From Acanthaster planci (Eukaryota > Echinodermata > Asteroidea > Valvatida > Acanthasteridae): a stretch of DNA of 19,714 bases. The notes under the pieces were generated by a model that made no database searches, was not told where the DNA came from, and was given only the letters and a program-made list of their open reading frames with translations. The position numbers and the translations under genes are program-made. Positions 1-9,700 of this stretch are shown piece after piece (within the stretch, counting starts at the first letter, position 1; the number at the start of each line of letters is the position of its first letter). The stretch spans positions 10,726 through 30,439 of the forward strand of contig NW_019091578.1 of assembly GCF_001949145.1 (NCBI RefSeq). The letters run 5' to 3'.

Positions 1-1
1 G

Positions 2-268
2 CGAGTTGTTTACAGCCGGGGTCAAAAGTTGAGTGGAAATCCCCGGCGCTAGTCACGAGTTGTTTACAGCGAGCGAGCGAGCGGTGCCGGGGTCAAAAGG
101 TGAGTGGAAATCCCCGGTTTTTTTGGTCGATGTACTACCCAGGGGTGTTGAGCAAAAACCGGGTTCACGTCATTCCAGGATTTTCCCATTTTTTCCCACC
201 AAAAATGTTTCGACGATTTTTTGGGTCGATGTACTACTACCCAATGGTTTTGAGCAAAAACCGGGTAA
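2..268. repeat. Diverged direct repeats at the window edge
   Basis: Three paired direct repeats. CGAGTTGTTTACAGC at 2-16 and 56-70. A 32-bp unit GCCGGGGTCAAAAG...AATCCCCGG at 15-46 and 86-117 with one mismatch; each copy is closed by CCGGGG/CCCCGG inverted ends. GGTCGATGTACTAC followed by TTGAGCAAAAACCGGGT at about 121-165 and 217-266. A GAGC microsatellite lies at 70-84. The structure runs off the left edge, so its nature is unclear. Confidence 0.8.
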
Positions 269-428
269 AAAGGGGCGTTTGGTCCAGAACTCTCAGTTCT
301 CTACTACTCAAACGAACAAACTAACCCCCATCAAAAACAAAGACAAGCAAAACCAAAATAAAAATAAAAACAACCCAAAAACCAAAGGGGGGGCAGCTGC
401 AAGCCTGCAACTCCCACCCGGCTAAAAT

Positions 429-683
429 TTAAACTGGGCAACTGTCCGTGGGATTATTATTCATGATGGCAATAAGTTGTCCAAATGGCATGGGAGATAG
501 GACTTGGTGAAAGAGGTTATCTCGTAAAGAATTAAGGAAGTCTTTTGGAGAGGGTTCCAGACAGAGATTTTGGAGGTCACCTGGAAGTGAATTGAAAAAT
601 CTTGGAAAGAGAGTAAAAAGAGAAAATTTCGCACAGTTAGTACGGCAGCCTATTGATGTTTGAAGAGCAACGAGTCTGTCTTC
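429..683 (-). pseudogene. Second LINE-like 3' ORF remnant
   Basis: An 84-codon minus-strand open frame with no start of its own reads RTNCAKFSLF then RFFNSLPGDLQ and KDFLNSLRDNLF. This resembles the RT C-terminal ending R.N..K.S.F.R....NSLP..L....S...F...L of LINE elements. It differs from the 1780-2245 remnant, so it comes from another family. The low-coordinate flank (320-420) would be its 3' UTR. Assignment rests on a short motif only. Confidence 0.42.
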
Positions 684-1779
684 CTATCACACAATTGCAC
701 TGATTTTTATATTTGCGCTATTCATCCCATTCGGTTCGTAAGTGTGACGTTACTTCAGTTTAAACCACGCCCACTACATAAGTGCACTGCACATAGGTTA
801 ATGTGCATTGATCGCCGTTTACATGGAACTATAGAGTACCGAAGTGTGAAGTCACTGTGAACCAGAAAGTGCAGTACAAACGAATGGAGTACGCGCGCGT
901 GTTGGTTCACGCGCTGGTTCACGCGCTCATGCCTTTTACACACTAATTGTGCGCGTGACGTATTCACTTAATTGGTATTCTATGGAACCTGAAGTTAAAA
1001 CGCAACTCCAGCAATTGTCCAATGAGAGCCTGCAAATGGTGGCGCGTCCGCCTGTGTGACGAAGTCACTGCCGACCCGGATTATAAACGCGTACGCCCGC
1101 CTAATTAGCGGCGAGTACTAAACAAAAACGCCCTCTTTTATTCCACTCGGAGCGGATAACCGTGATTTTGAAAAGCGTGGCAAACATGCGGTGGGCGAAA
1201 CGATAAATGGCAGCACGTTCAGTGCTATTGCGCGGGACGCACTAAAATTGCATGTATTTGTTTACATGTGCTCTAAAAAGGCTCTCCTATTTTATCTCTT
1301 GCAACCTCACTGTTTTGAATCTGCGAGGGCCAACTTAAGTAAACAGAGGAACAGAGGGCTTCATAGCATTTTATGGCTGGACTTCTCCAACTGTGTGTAA
1401 ATTCCCTATACCGAGGGGTGAATTTGCCCACGCCTTTGGATTTAGTCTGGTGCCGTCTCGGCTACAATACTCCGCCGTTGTTTTGAATAGGAGCTGTCTG
1501 TCCATGTGTTTAGTATGTGTGTGGTACTGATCTCAGTAGTCTGTGGTGACCACATCAGACCACAGACATACAGACACATAGACTATAGACCACCGGTGTA
1601 AAACTATCTCGGGGATTTTGAAAAGTATGGGCAAACAATGGGCGATCGCAAAGCGACGGACTGCGCGTTTACTCCGCGCCGTGTATACACCCTTTTGGAA
1701 AGTTATAAACGCGCAGGCGTAGTGTTTGCAGTATGAGGCAACAATTTAGTCTGCTAGGGTGGGCGCGATTTAAAAGGGC
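684..1779. other. Intergenic, CpG-containing, small repeats
   Basis: No gene recognised. Contains a 12-bp tandem duplication GGTTCACGCGCT (904-915, 916-927); a hairpin GTCTGTGGT/ACCACAGAC (1539-1547, 1559-1567); and two diverged copies of ATTTTGAAAAG...GGGCAAAC..TGGGCGA-type sequence near 1163-1200 and 1615-1648, each near GTTATAAACGCG- or ATTATAAACGCG-like text. Confidence 0.6.
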
Positions 1780-2245
1780 CTTCATATCCAGGGTCAGGAG
1801 GCTGGATTTGAAAGTATCAACAGTGGAAGCTTCCAAAATGAAGTGAGGGAGTTGGTTCCATTCAAGGACTGTGCATGGAATAAGCGAGTATTTGTAGCAG
1901 TCGTTTTTGGCGTGAAGAGGAATGAATGTGGAGTTTGGTGCGCAGCCTCTAGTTAATTAGCCTACTGGATGTTGTGGGAACTTAAATAAGTTTATCATCC
2001 TGGAAAGCTACTAGGCCATTAAAACTTTCGTATAAGAAAATTAGCCTGCAAACTGCCCGGCGTTCTTCCAGGGGCATCCACTCTACTAGTTTTTTCAACA
2101 TGGTTGTTACACTGGCGTATCTCTCGTAATTTCCAGATATAAAGCGAGCCACTTTACAACTTAATTCTGCACTTGAAATGGATAAATTGGGAAAGAATAA
2201 TGGTTGAGGTGTACGCAGCAGTGAATTACCGGAGATCAACGTCAA
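1780..2245 (-). pseudogene. LINE reverse transcriptase C-terminal remnant
   Basis: Minus strand. An open frame 1982-2245 contains VARFISGNYERYASVTTMLK then WMPLEERRAVCRLIFLYESF, the usual region after the RT core in CR1/L2/jockey-type LINEs (R.ARF..G.Y...SVT.ML..L.W..L..RR......Y). In a shifted frame at about 1780-1950 the sequence continues as NDCYKYSLIPCTVLEWNQLP and STVDTFKSSLLTL, the conserved YKYSFFPRTI..WN.LP-type ending. A stop and frameshift between the two parts show it is dead. The 5' part of the element is absent. Confidence 0.7.
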
Positions 2246-3126
2246 GTTTGGAAGAAGGAACAGAAGGAAATGTGAGTCGCACGTTTTTTAGTTTCAGAGA
2301 GTTTCTCAAGTTGTACTTTATAATGCTTAACTTTTAGCCTATTATAGGCCTAGTAAGAAATTTATGACAGTCTATCTAGCCTACCAGGCTTTGTATATGA
2401 ACTTCACTATCTTGACGTTGGTGTCGAAATTTATCCATTCAAAGTGCAGAATTTAATTTTTCTTCGAAATCTGACGATTGAAGCACAAAAACCTCAACCG
2501 ATTTTTGAAAAACTCCATTTGAAAGTACACGCAACGAAATTCGTAACGCTTCTTATTTACCCTCCTGAAATACGCATACGCAGGACGCGTGTTGGACGCA
2601 ATCCTAATAAAAAGTATCCAGTCTATATAGGGTGCAGACCACTTATTCAAGTGAGAGTTTCTGGCCAGCTCATTAGCATTAAAAGTCCCCCCCCACAGTA
2701 TCTTTTGAAAAAGGAGATTGTTTGGCACCCAAAATGGTGAGATTGTGTAAATCGTTGCCAGGATCAACTCCCTGGGTCTTTGAGCTTTCATATGAGAGCA
2801 GAATGGCCAAAAACTACGGTTAAAAAATGGTTCAAAGTGCCCGCAAAAGTTGAGGGTTGCCACTTGAAAAATGGCTGCAATCAGACTTCGGAAAAATCAC
2901 TTTTTGGGGGTGATTTTGTTTTGTGGGAATAATTAAAAATGTAATTGGTTTACCCACAAAAAATTGAAAAGAAATTGAAAGATTAGTGACAAGACAAGAA
3001 TTTTATTTGTGTTTCGGAAATCTCAGGGATGTTGGCGTGCATGTTATTAGGCCCTGAACAGTGCTGATTTTACAACTGTTTCCAATGGAATTAGTGAACT
3101 GTGCCCTAGTGCAATCAATGGTTCGA
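2246..3126. other. Intergenic, no gene recognised
   Basis: AT-rich apart from a C8 run near 2687. TAGGCCTA at 2345-2352. A small hairpin AAAATCAC/GTGATTTT lies at 2893-2917. Overlapping ORFs of 98 and 136 codons on opposite strands (2444-2863) resemble no family I know and are probably chance. Confidence 0.55.
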
Positions 3127-3271
3127 GCGTTTTCAAAGCGAGTGGATTCGGCGCAGACGTAAGCTTCGCTGGTTCCAGCCATTTTGAAGCCGCGTTGGAA
3201 AGCACATGTTCGAGCTCTGACTGGAACCAGCGGAACTGAAGTCGACGCCGAATCCACGCGTTTTAAAACGC
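3127..3271. repeat. 145-bp foldback upstream of SLC35B4
   Basis: The left arm 3127-3178 and right arm 3221-3271 are inverted copies of about 51 bp at roughly 80% identity by eye, sharing GTGGATTCGGCG and CGCTGGTTCCAG exactly. A 42-nt loop separates them. The arms are CpG-rich. It is probably a foldback or MITE remnant; the large ORFs that cross it on both strands are by-products. Confidence 0.75.
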
Positions 3272-3651
3272 CATCCATGATCAGGTCTGTGGACGTGACC
3301 CGTGATGACGGCCAACCAGTACAAGCAGATGCGGGTACCGGCCACCCATGTCGTGTTCTGGATCAGAGCACCATACACCCATATATATGCGCACGTGTAA
3401 TACTGGTACGGACACACGTGTGACATAAATGCAACGTTCGGACACGGGTTTTTGCCAACCCGGTTCAGTTCGCACATCGGTGCAAATAAATGAACCAAAA
3501 TTTGCTGGTCTGTCATTCGTAATGTACTTGCAAACAGCCTTAACGGCAATGGTTTAACGTGTTCATGGTGTTAGTAATTTAAACCATGGCATAACCCTTT
3601 CAGTTTGTGTCGGTCGTTTGTAAATGTGGCTGAATCAGTTTCACCGTGACC
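3272..3651 (+). promoter_or_regulatory. Probable SLC35B4 promoter / 5' UTR region
   Basis: Relatively CpG-rich sequence directly upstream of the start codon. It contains a 10-bp palindrome CACACGTGTG (3413-3422) with an E-box core CACGTG. No convincing TATA box was seen and the transcription start cannot be placed. The in-frame TGA at 3631-3633 fixes the start codon used. Confidence 0.4.
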
Positions 3652-3728
3652 ATGAATCCGGTATATGCGATAATTCTTGTCTTTGTTGGCTGCTGTTCGA
3701 ATGTCGTGTTTTTAGAGTTAATTGTAAG
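3624..3728 (+). other. Overlapping upstream ORF (35 codons, spliced)
   Basis: If transcribed, ATG at 3624 lies 28 nt before the main ATG in another frame. It reads through the rest of exon 1 and meets TGA at the first codon of exon 2 (4906-4908). Its context is weak (T at -3, T at +4), so leaky scanning is expected. Confidence 0.4.
3652..3728 (+). CDS. SLC35B4: SLC35B4 exon 1 (coding part)
   Basis: Encodes residues 1-25 plus two bases of codon 26, covering transmembrane segment 1 with the family block GCCSNVVFLEL. It ends GTAAG with donor GTAAGT at 3729. Initiation context is gaccATGa, with the favourable A at -3. Confidence 0.93.
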
Positions 3729-6700
3729 GTAAGTCATATAATTAGGCCTATATTAACAGTAGACTGAGTATTCCAAATTAGATTTATCGGATTCTGTGTT
3801 TTACAGTTGAAAAGACCATCACTTTCTTGCATAGAATTGTCTTAGGAGCCATGGTACGATACATCGACAGCAAAACCAAAGAAAGGACTAGTATGATCTG
3901 TACTGTGGGGTTTTGGGACCGGGAGCACAGCGGATGACAGACCCCACCATGCCCACAGTTCAGAGTAAAGGCATCTCTCCATATTCACATTTATTGTGTA
4001 TTGGGTAAAGGATGCATTTATCTGTTCATGCGTTTACTCTTACGGACACAAAAATCGACCCCATTTAGGTCTGACAAGTAACGTAAGGCACCTTTAGCTT
4101 TCCATATGTGCGTCAACACTTGTGCCAAGTGTTGTGTATCAGTCAAAATTGTTCCTGGGGTGATTGTAACAGCCGAACGCAACGCACACGTGTGTTATTA
4201 TTGATGCAGTCGATTTTTGTGTCCGTGAAAGTGAAATGCATGAATGCATCGTGAATGTGACACACCCATAAAATATACATTAATTGTAAATGTATGGAAA
4301 GGCATCTTAGCAGCATACGTGTGCGTTGCGTTCAGCCATCAAAATTTCCCTGGGAGCTATTTTGACAGATTCGCAACACTTGACGTACATGTAAGTGTTG
4401 ACTTGCATATTGAAAGGCGCCTTCAGAAAGGGCAGAAGGGCATGTACTTGTAAATTGTAATGAATAATGTACAATATAAAAAGATTTCCATATACGGACA
4501 GCACCATTTTTTAATGTTATGACAGCCATCAGAAAGTGATAAATATCCTAAAAAGTGAAATTTAGCAGAGAAAATTCCAAAGTATTTACTTAAAAACAGG
4601 TCAGCACAGGTGCAAATATTGTAACCATAGAAATTTATTTTTTAATATACAATTGTAGCTCTGTGATTTTAACCATTCTATGCATTTGGTATTGTGTGCG
4701 TCGTGTGATGTTGCAACTCTACTTCGAGTCCGCAGTGGCGTAGCTTTCACAGGGACGGATAGTGGAGAAGCGCGGCGTGGCATTCTCCTTTTCTGGACAT
4801 GGTATATGTACATGTAGTTCTTTGAGCGAACAAATGACAGGTGATTGGAGAGGACAAGAACTTTTCATACTCACTAGTTTATTCCTGTATTCTTGTTTTA
4901 TTTAGTGAGCATCCTGGAAGTGGCAACATCATCACCTTTGCACAGTTCCTTTTCATTGCTGTAGAGGGTTTCTTTTTTGCAACACGCTGTGGAACAAAAA
5001 CACCTGTCATACCTATAAAGTGAGTATCCACACTTAGTTGAAGTGAACCCTCACTGCCAAAGAAATATGTCAGAACTGTCAAAATGATTTAGATTGGCTG
5101 AATGGAGTCTGGATAGAGTCTTACATATTTCTTGCTGTCTGTTTCAGTATCATATCTCTGTGACTTTGGTTCAGACCATACTGAGGCTTACCATGCTGAA
5201 CCCAACAGAGCCCAACAGGGTTTTATGTTACATACTGTACTCTGTTGGGTTCAGCTGTGTGCATGAGTACAAACCCCTATTGGGTATTTATTTTTTTTAG
5301 GTTCCCCAGAATTACCCCACTTGTATTTTTTATTTTTTTCCCAGGGCCACTGGGTAACTACTTTTGGAAAAATGATAAAGCTGCAATGTTTGATAAAAAA
5401 TTCCCAACTTGTGTGAAAAACCCTTGGAACAAAAGCAATTTTTAATGTTCACCTCGAGGAGAATCACACTTGCTTCCGGTGTATTTTCAAAAACTAAATT
5501 TGGCCAAACCCAAGCATACGGGAATGTTCAGTTTGATGTTGTGGGGAGTACAAGCAATAACATCACAATATGCCTTTTATGAGTTAACTTTGACCCAAAT
5601 CTGGTATCACCAAGTTCTTTAAATTCACATGAACATAACAACTTCAATTCTTCTTACTAAAACCACTGTTGCTATACCTCGTGATTTGGGGCAAGCTTTT
5701 GCTTAGTTACATAAGAGACACCTTGCAACAATACACCGTTGGGCACAAAGGAACCAGTTCATTCCAGAAATGGTGGTTGCTATGTGGGGAATTTAAATCG
5801 TTATGTTTATGTTTAGTCAGATAACTCAGTGCACCAGATTTTATTCAAATTTAACTCGCAAATGGCTTTTTGTTGATATTTAAAGTAGCAACTTTTTTCT
5901 TTGTTTTACCATTCTTCAGGCACTATGTTGTGATGGTCTTCTTTTTCTTCACAACAAGTGTTGTCAACAATTATTCACTTATTTTCAAGATTCCTCTACC
6001 ATTACACATGATCTTCAGAAGTGTAAGTATGAGTAATACCTGTGGTATGACTGTGCAGTGCATAGTATGTCCAATGGCTTCTATTCAAATAGTAACAGTG
6101 TCTGGCAAGAAAAGAGGCAGATAGATTTTATGTTCGAGTTCTCCGTAATTTTAGTGTGGAATTGCCAAGAGCATAATCGTGCACTTAGCTGTAAAGTCAT
6201 CGCAAATTAATTACTTTCATTTTATTTACATGTACTTTGACCATCCCCCTCCCAGTTATCCAACCTGCAAGAGAATTGACGAATAACACATAAGGGTCTG
6301 GTTGTTTCACATGGATTCGGATCTCAATTAGTAATCCCTCGTTGGTTCATGACACCAAAACCCATCTCATTTGATGTAGCCAGCTTGCATTGGGATCACT
6401 GATTAAGATTTTTGGGATCACTGATCAAGATTATTTGGATCACTGATCAAGATCCCAGATCTGTGTGAAACAAACAGTCCGTAGTACCTTTGGAAAATGC
6501 TGATGGCAAGATGGGAAGCACTGAATGGACAGGGTCAGGGGTCATGAGGGATGGTTTGCAGTGGTTGGCAATGTACATTGTACATACAAAATTTATGGGA
6601 GACATTTTTGCAATTGAGCTTTTCAAAAGTCATCCATGGTTTGTAGCTTGGATGAAATCACTGATAACAAAGATTTGGGTTTCTCATCTTACAGTGTCTT

Positions 6701-9700
6701 GTGTCTTGCTGTTTTGTAAATAAAGCTGGTCATGATTTAGTCTTCATGATAATTCAAGCTTGAATGCAGACAAGCAAAATGCAGGTATTAGATTCAATGT
6801 TGATATGTTTTTTGAAAACGTAATGTCGTACTGCTTGCAGGTGAATTCAGTCATTGAATTGAACACGCCTGTTCAACCACAGCTTGTGTCTCACATGACT
6901 GCTCTTATTCAAATTTAAATCCTCACTGTGGCTACACAAATGAAAATACATGTATAGTGTTTTTTCCTTTTCAGGGGTCTCTGGTTGCCAACATGGTGCT
7001 TGGAGTTATCCTCCTTAAGAAGAAGTATGTACCAGTTATTTGGGGAGTTATTAAAGAATTGATCTTAAAATGGCCTGAATGGACTTCATTTATCTGAAAT
7101 GCATCTTGTTTGGATTAATCTTGTATAAATTAACTGGAATGTATTACGTATGACCGAAATTGTTTTATCATCCATAGCAACCAGAACTGAAATGTAACCA
7201 GCTACTTATTCCTTGCTTACATGAAATGTTTTATTATTCTTCAAATTTTTTTGTGAGTACAAAGTAGAGCTTTGAAAACTATGAGTTCACAAAAGATGTG
7301 TTTTTTTTAATTTAAAAAATTTGATTTAAAATGTTCATACATGCAGCCTTGCACAGCGGAAAGTGTGGTCATTGAAAGGCTTTAAGCAACACACTGCTAT
7401 TTGTCAGGTTTTTGACTTTCACATAGAGAAGTACATGTTCCTGTGATCTGTTGCAGCGTAATCAAATTTCTCTGTCATTCTTTTGTCTTCCAGATATCCA
7501 GCTTACAAGTATTTATCGATTTTGATGATTACTGTTGGTATATGCACATGCACAATTATGTCAGCAAAGACAGGGGTATGTAGTACTCTAGTTAGTATCC
7601 ACATCTAGATTCAAAGGTACAGTCCATCATTTGTTATTTGTGGATAATGTTCCTTTAAAGCATTAAATGTCCTCAAAATCTTAAGAAGGGTACCCAAGAA
7701 CAAACCTCATGAAGTGTCAGCTCAGTCAATACTGTATACTGTGAGAACAGAATATTCAAGAATTTGGCTTATATTAGATCAAATGTTGCTGCATCATATT
7801 TGAAATTGTGCCTAAAGTCGGCATCTGGTATCAGGGACATGCTGTCAAATTCAGTTGAATGCAGCTGTGCTATGTCACAGACTGAACCATTGAATTATAA
7901 TAACCACGTATGAATATGTGTTGTGTAAGAATTTCACAGGATTTTTAGTCCCGTAACCATCTTTGAACCAACTGTGCTTTTCAACAATAATTTTGTCAGT
8001 TACCTTTTGGATAACACCAAATGATGGACTGTACCTTGCAGAAATATTACTTATAGGGTCAAATATGAGGCAATGAGAATTCTAAGATTGGAATGTGCCT
8101 CAGTTTTAGAAGTGCCTCACAAAACACTGACATTTTCTGCATCCATTAATTCTTTGTACTTTTTGCAACAGTAGTGAAAAAATACCACCAAGTATATCAG
8201 TAAGCTTTATGTCAAGCACACATTTCAACCTGTGGTAACGTGGTGAAAACTCCATAAATTTAATATGCTGGCATACCAGTATCAAAGATGCTTTATGGTA
8301 CCAAAGTTCCAGACTGATAGTAGATTCTAAACAGGGAGAATCAACTGAGTAGATGGAAAGACAAGGAACTTGGAGAAAAGTAACCCATAGAGTTATGATC
8401 AGTGAGATTTTTCATTTTACAAGGTACTTTTATTTTGTTTGAATATGTACCAAGGTGTATGGGGAACATTCGTTTATGCTGTATAGCAGTGCTGTAGTCA
8501 AGTCCTTACCATTCAAGTCCGAGTCCTTGCTTTCCAAGTCCGAGTCTGAGTTTTTCTGTCTTGAGTCCTAGTCCTTTTATGATTCTCAAGTGGTGAAGGC
8601 CGAGACCTAGCTAGATCCACCAATATATCAATATAATTCACAATAAGATATAATTCATCATTAAGGGCATTTTATGAAAAAATTGTAATTAAGAATGCTA
8701 TTTATTTAACCTTTGTCAACTTTGACTGGCATATTGACACCCTCACTATATCAGAAAATAACTTACCATTTTGATTAGTGCAGAAGAGATCAAATATATT
8801 GAAGGAGGTGATAAATTTTATATCACTGGACAGCAATCATTAGACCCCTTTTGGTAACAGAAAAAAGCTCACAGATGGCTTTGTAGGGTGCACTAAGACT
8901 GAATAAGTAAAAGGTTTCACCCTCGGTTGTTTTTAAAAGGACTTAAAGGAACCAGGAAACAAAATATTCAATATACATTTTTCTAAAAAAACCCTTGAAA
9001 TTGCATCTTTTGGTTTCAATTAACTTTATTTAAATTTTTTTTTTGCTATTGTAACCTATATTTTGATGTTTGGGGGGGTTATGCTATTGCATATTTGCAT
9101 ATTCATGAGGAGAACTATGGTGCCATCCATATCATTGTTGCACTGATTTGTGCACAGAAAAATTCTAGACTTTTTTAACCACGACTATGGCAGATTTCAT
9201 TTTCTTTGGCAATTTATTGCTGTGTAAGTATATGGTAATAATCCAGCAAAAATCCTTTTCGCGGAAATGTTCCCAGATAGCAAATTTGAGGTTCACAATT
9301 TGAATATGAAAATATGCAACCTGAACCATGTCTTCCTGGATTTACATCAAAGCAAATGCTTTGTCAATTTTTAATGTGTGAAAAAGTGCACCGTTTTTTC
9401 ACCTTACTCAAAAAAGATGTCAAACAGTCTTCATACATGGAAGAAGATTACAGAGATACACCAAAAGTGATTCTAAGAAAATTCATTTCCTGGATCCTTT
9501 AAGGCTTCCTTAGTGTGAAAATGTTAAATTCCCAAATTCAATTTCGGTTTGGTGAAAAGGTGATTGAAAGTGCTCAGACCAAATCTTCAATCTAGCTAGG
9601 TCTAGGCCTTCACCCATAGGAAGTGCACAAAATGTTCACAGGTGGAGGAACTGAGTACCATTGTAATGTGAGTTAGTTTTTTTTTTTTGCCTTGATAAAT

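Larger units (their letters stand above)
3729..4905 (+). other. SLC35B4 intron 1
   Basis: GT-AG intron of 1177 bp, phase 2. A TAGGCCTA octamer lies at 3743-3750. The middle is taken up by interleaved inverted repeats (4025-4425, listed separately). I see no coding potential. Confidence 0.88.
6023..6974 (+). other. SLC35B4 intron 3
   Basis: 952-bp phase-0 intron. It contains a roughly 190-bp inverted-repeat element (6294-6481) with a GATC-rich tandem repeat. Nothing coding was recognised elsewhere. Confidence 0.87.

Noticed and set aside
33-425. 130-residue plus-strand ORF
   Set aside because: It is a translation of the edge direct repeats and the A/C-rich stretch; low complexity and internally duplicated.
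2444-2863. ORFs of 98 and 136 codons on opposite strands
   Set aside because: Mutually overlapping, no homology recognised, no RNA signals; treated as chance.
3003-3549. Overlapping ORFs on both strands upstream of SLC35B4
   Set aside because: They share segments because the 3127-3271 foldback is read in both directions; no domain and no splice support.
5195-5255. microRNA precursor in intron 2
   Set aside because: The 16-bp stem is shorter than the roughly 22-bp duplex plus lower stem needed, and the 29-nt loop is too large relative to it.
9314-9502. 62-residue plus-strand ORF
   Set aside because: It lies inside the TTAA-bounded MITE, has no recognisable motif and ends at the element terminus; chance ORF.
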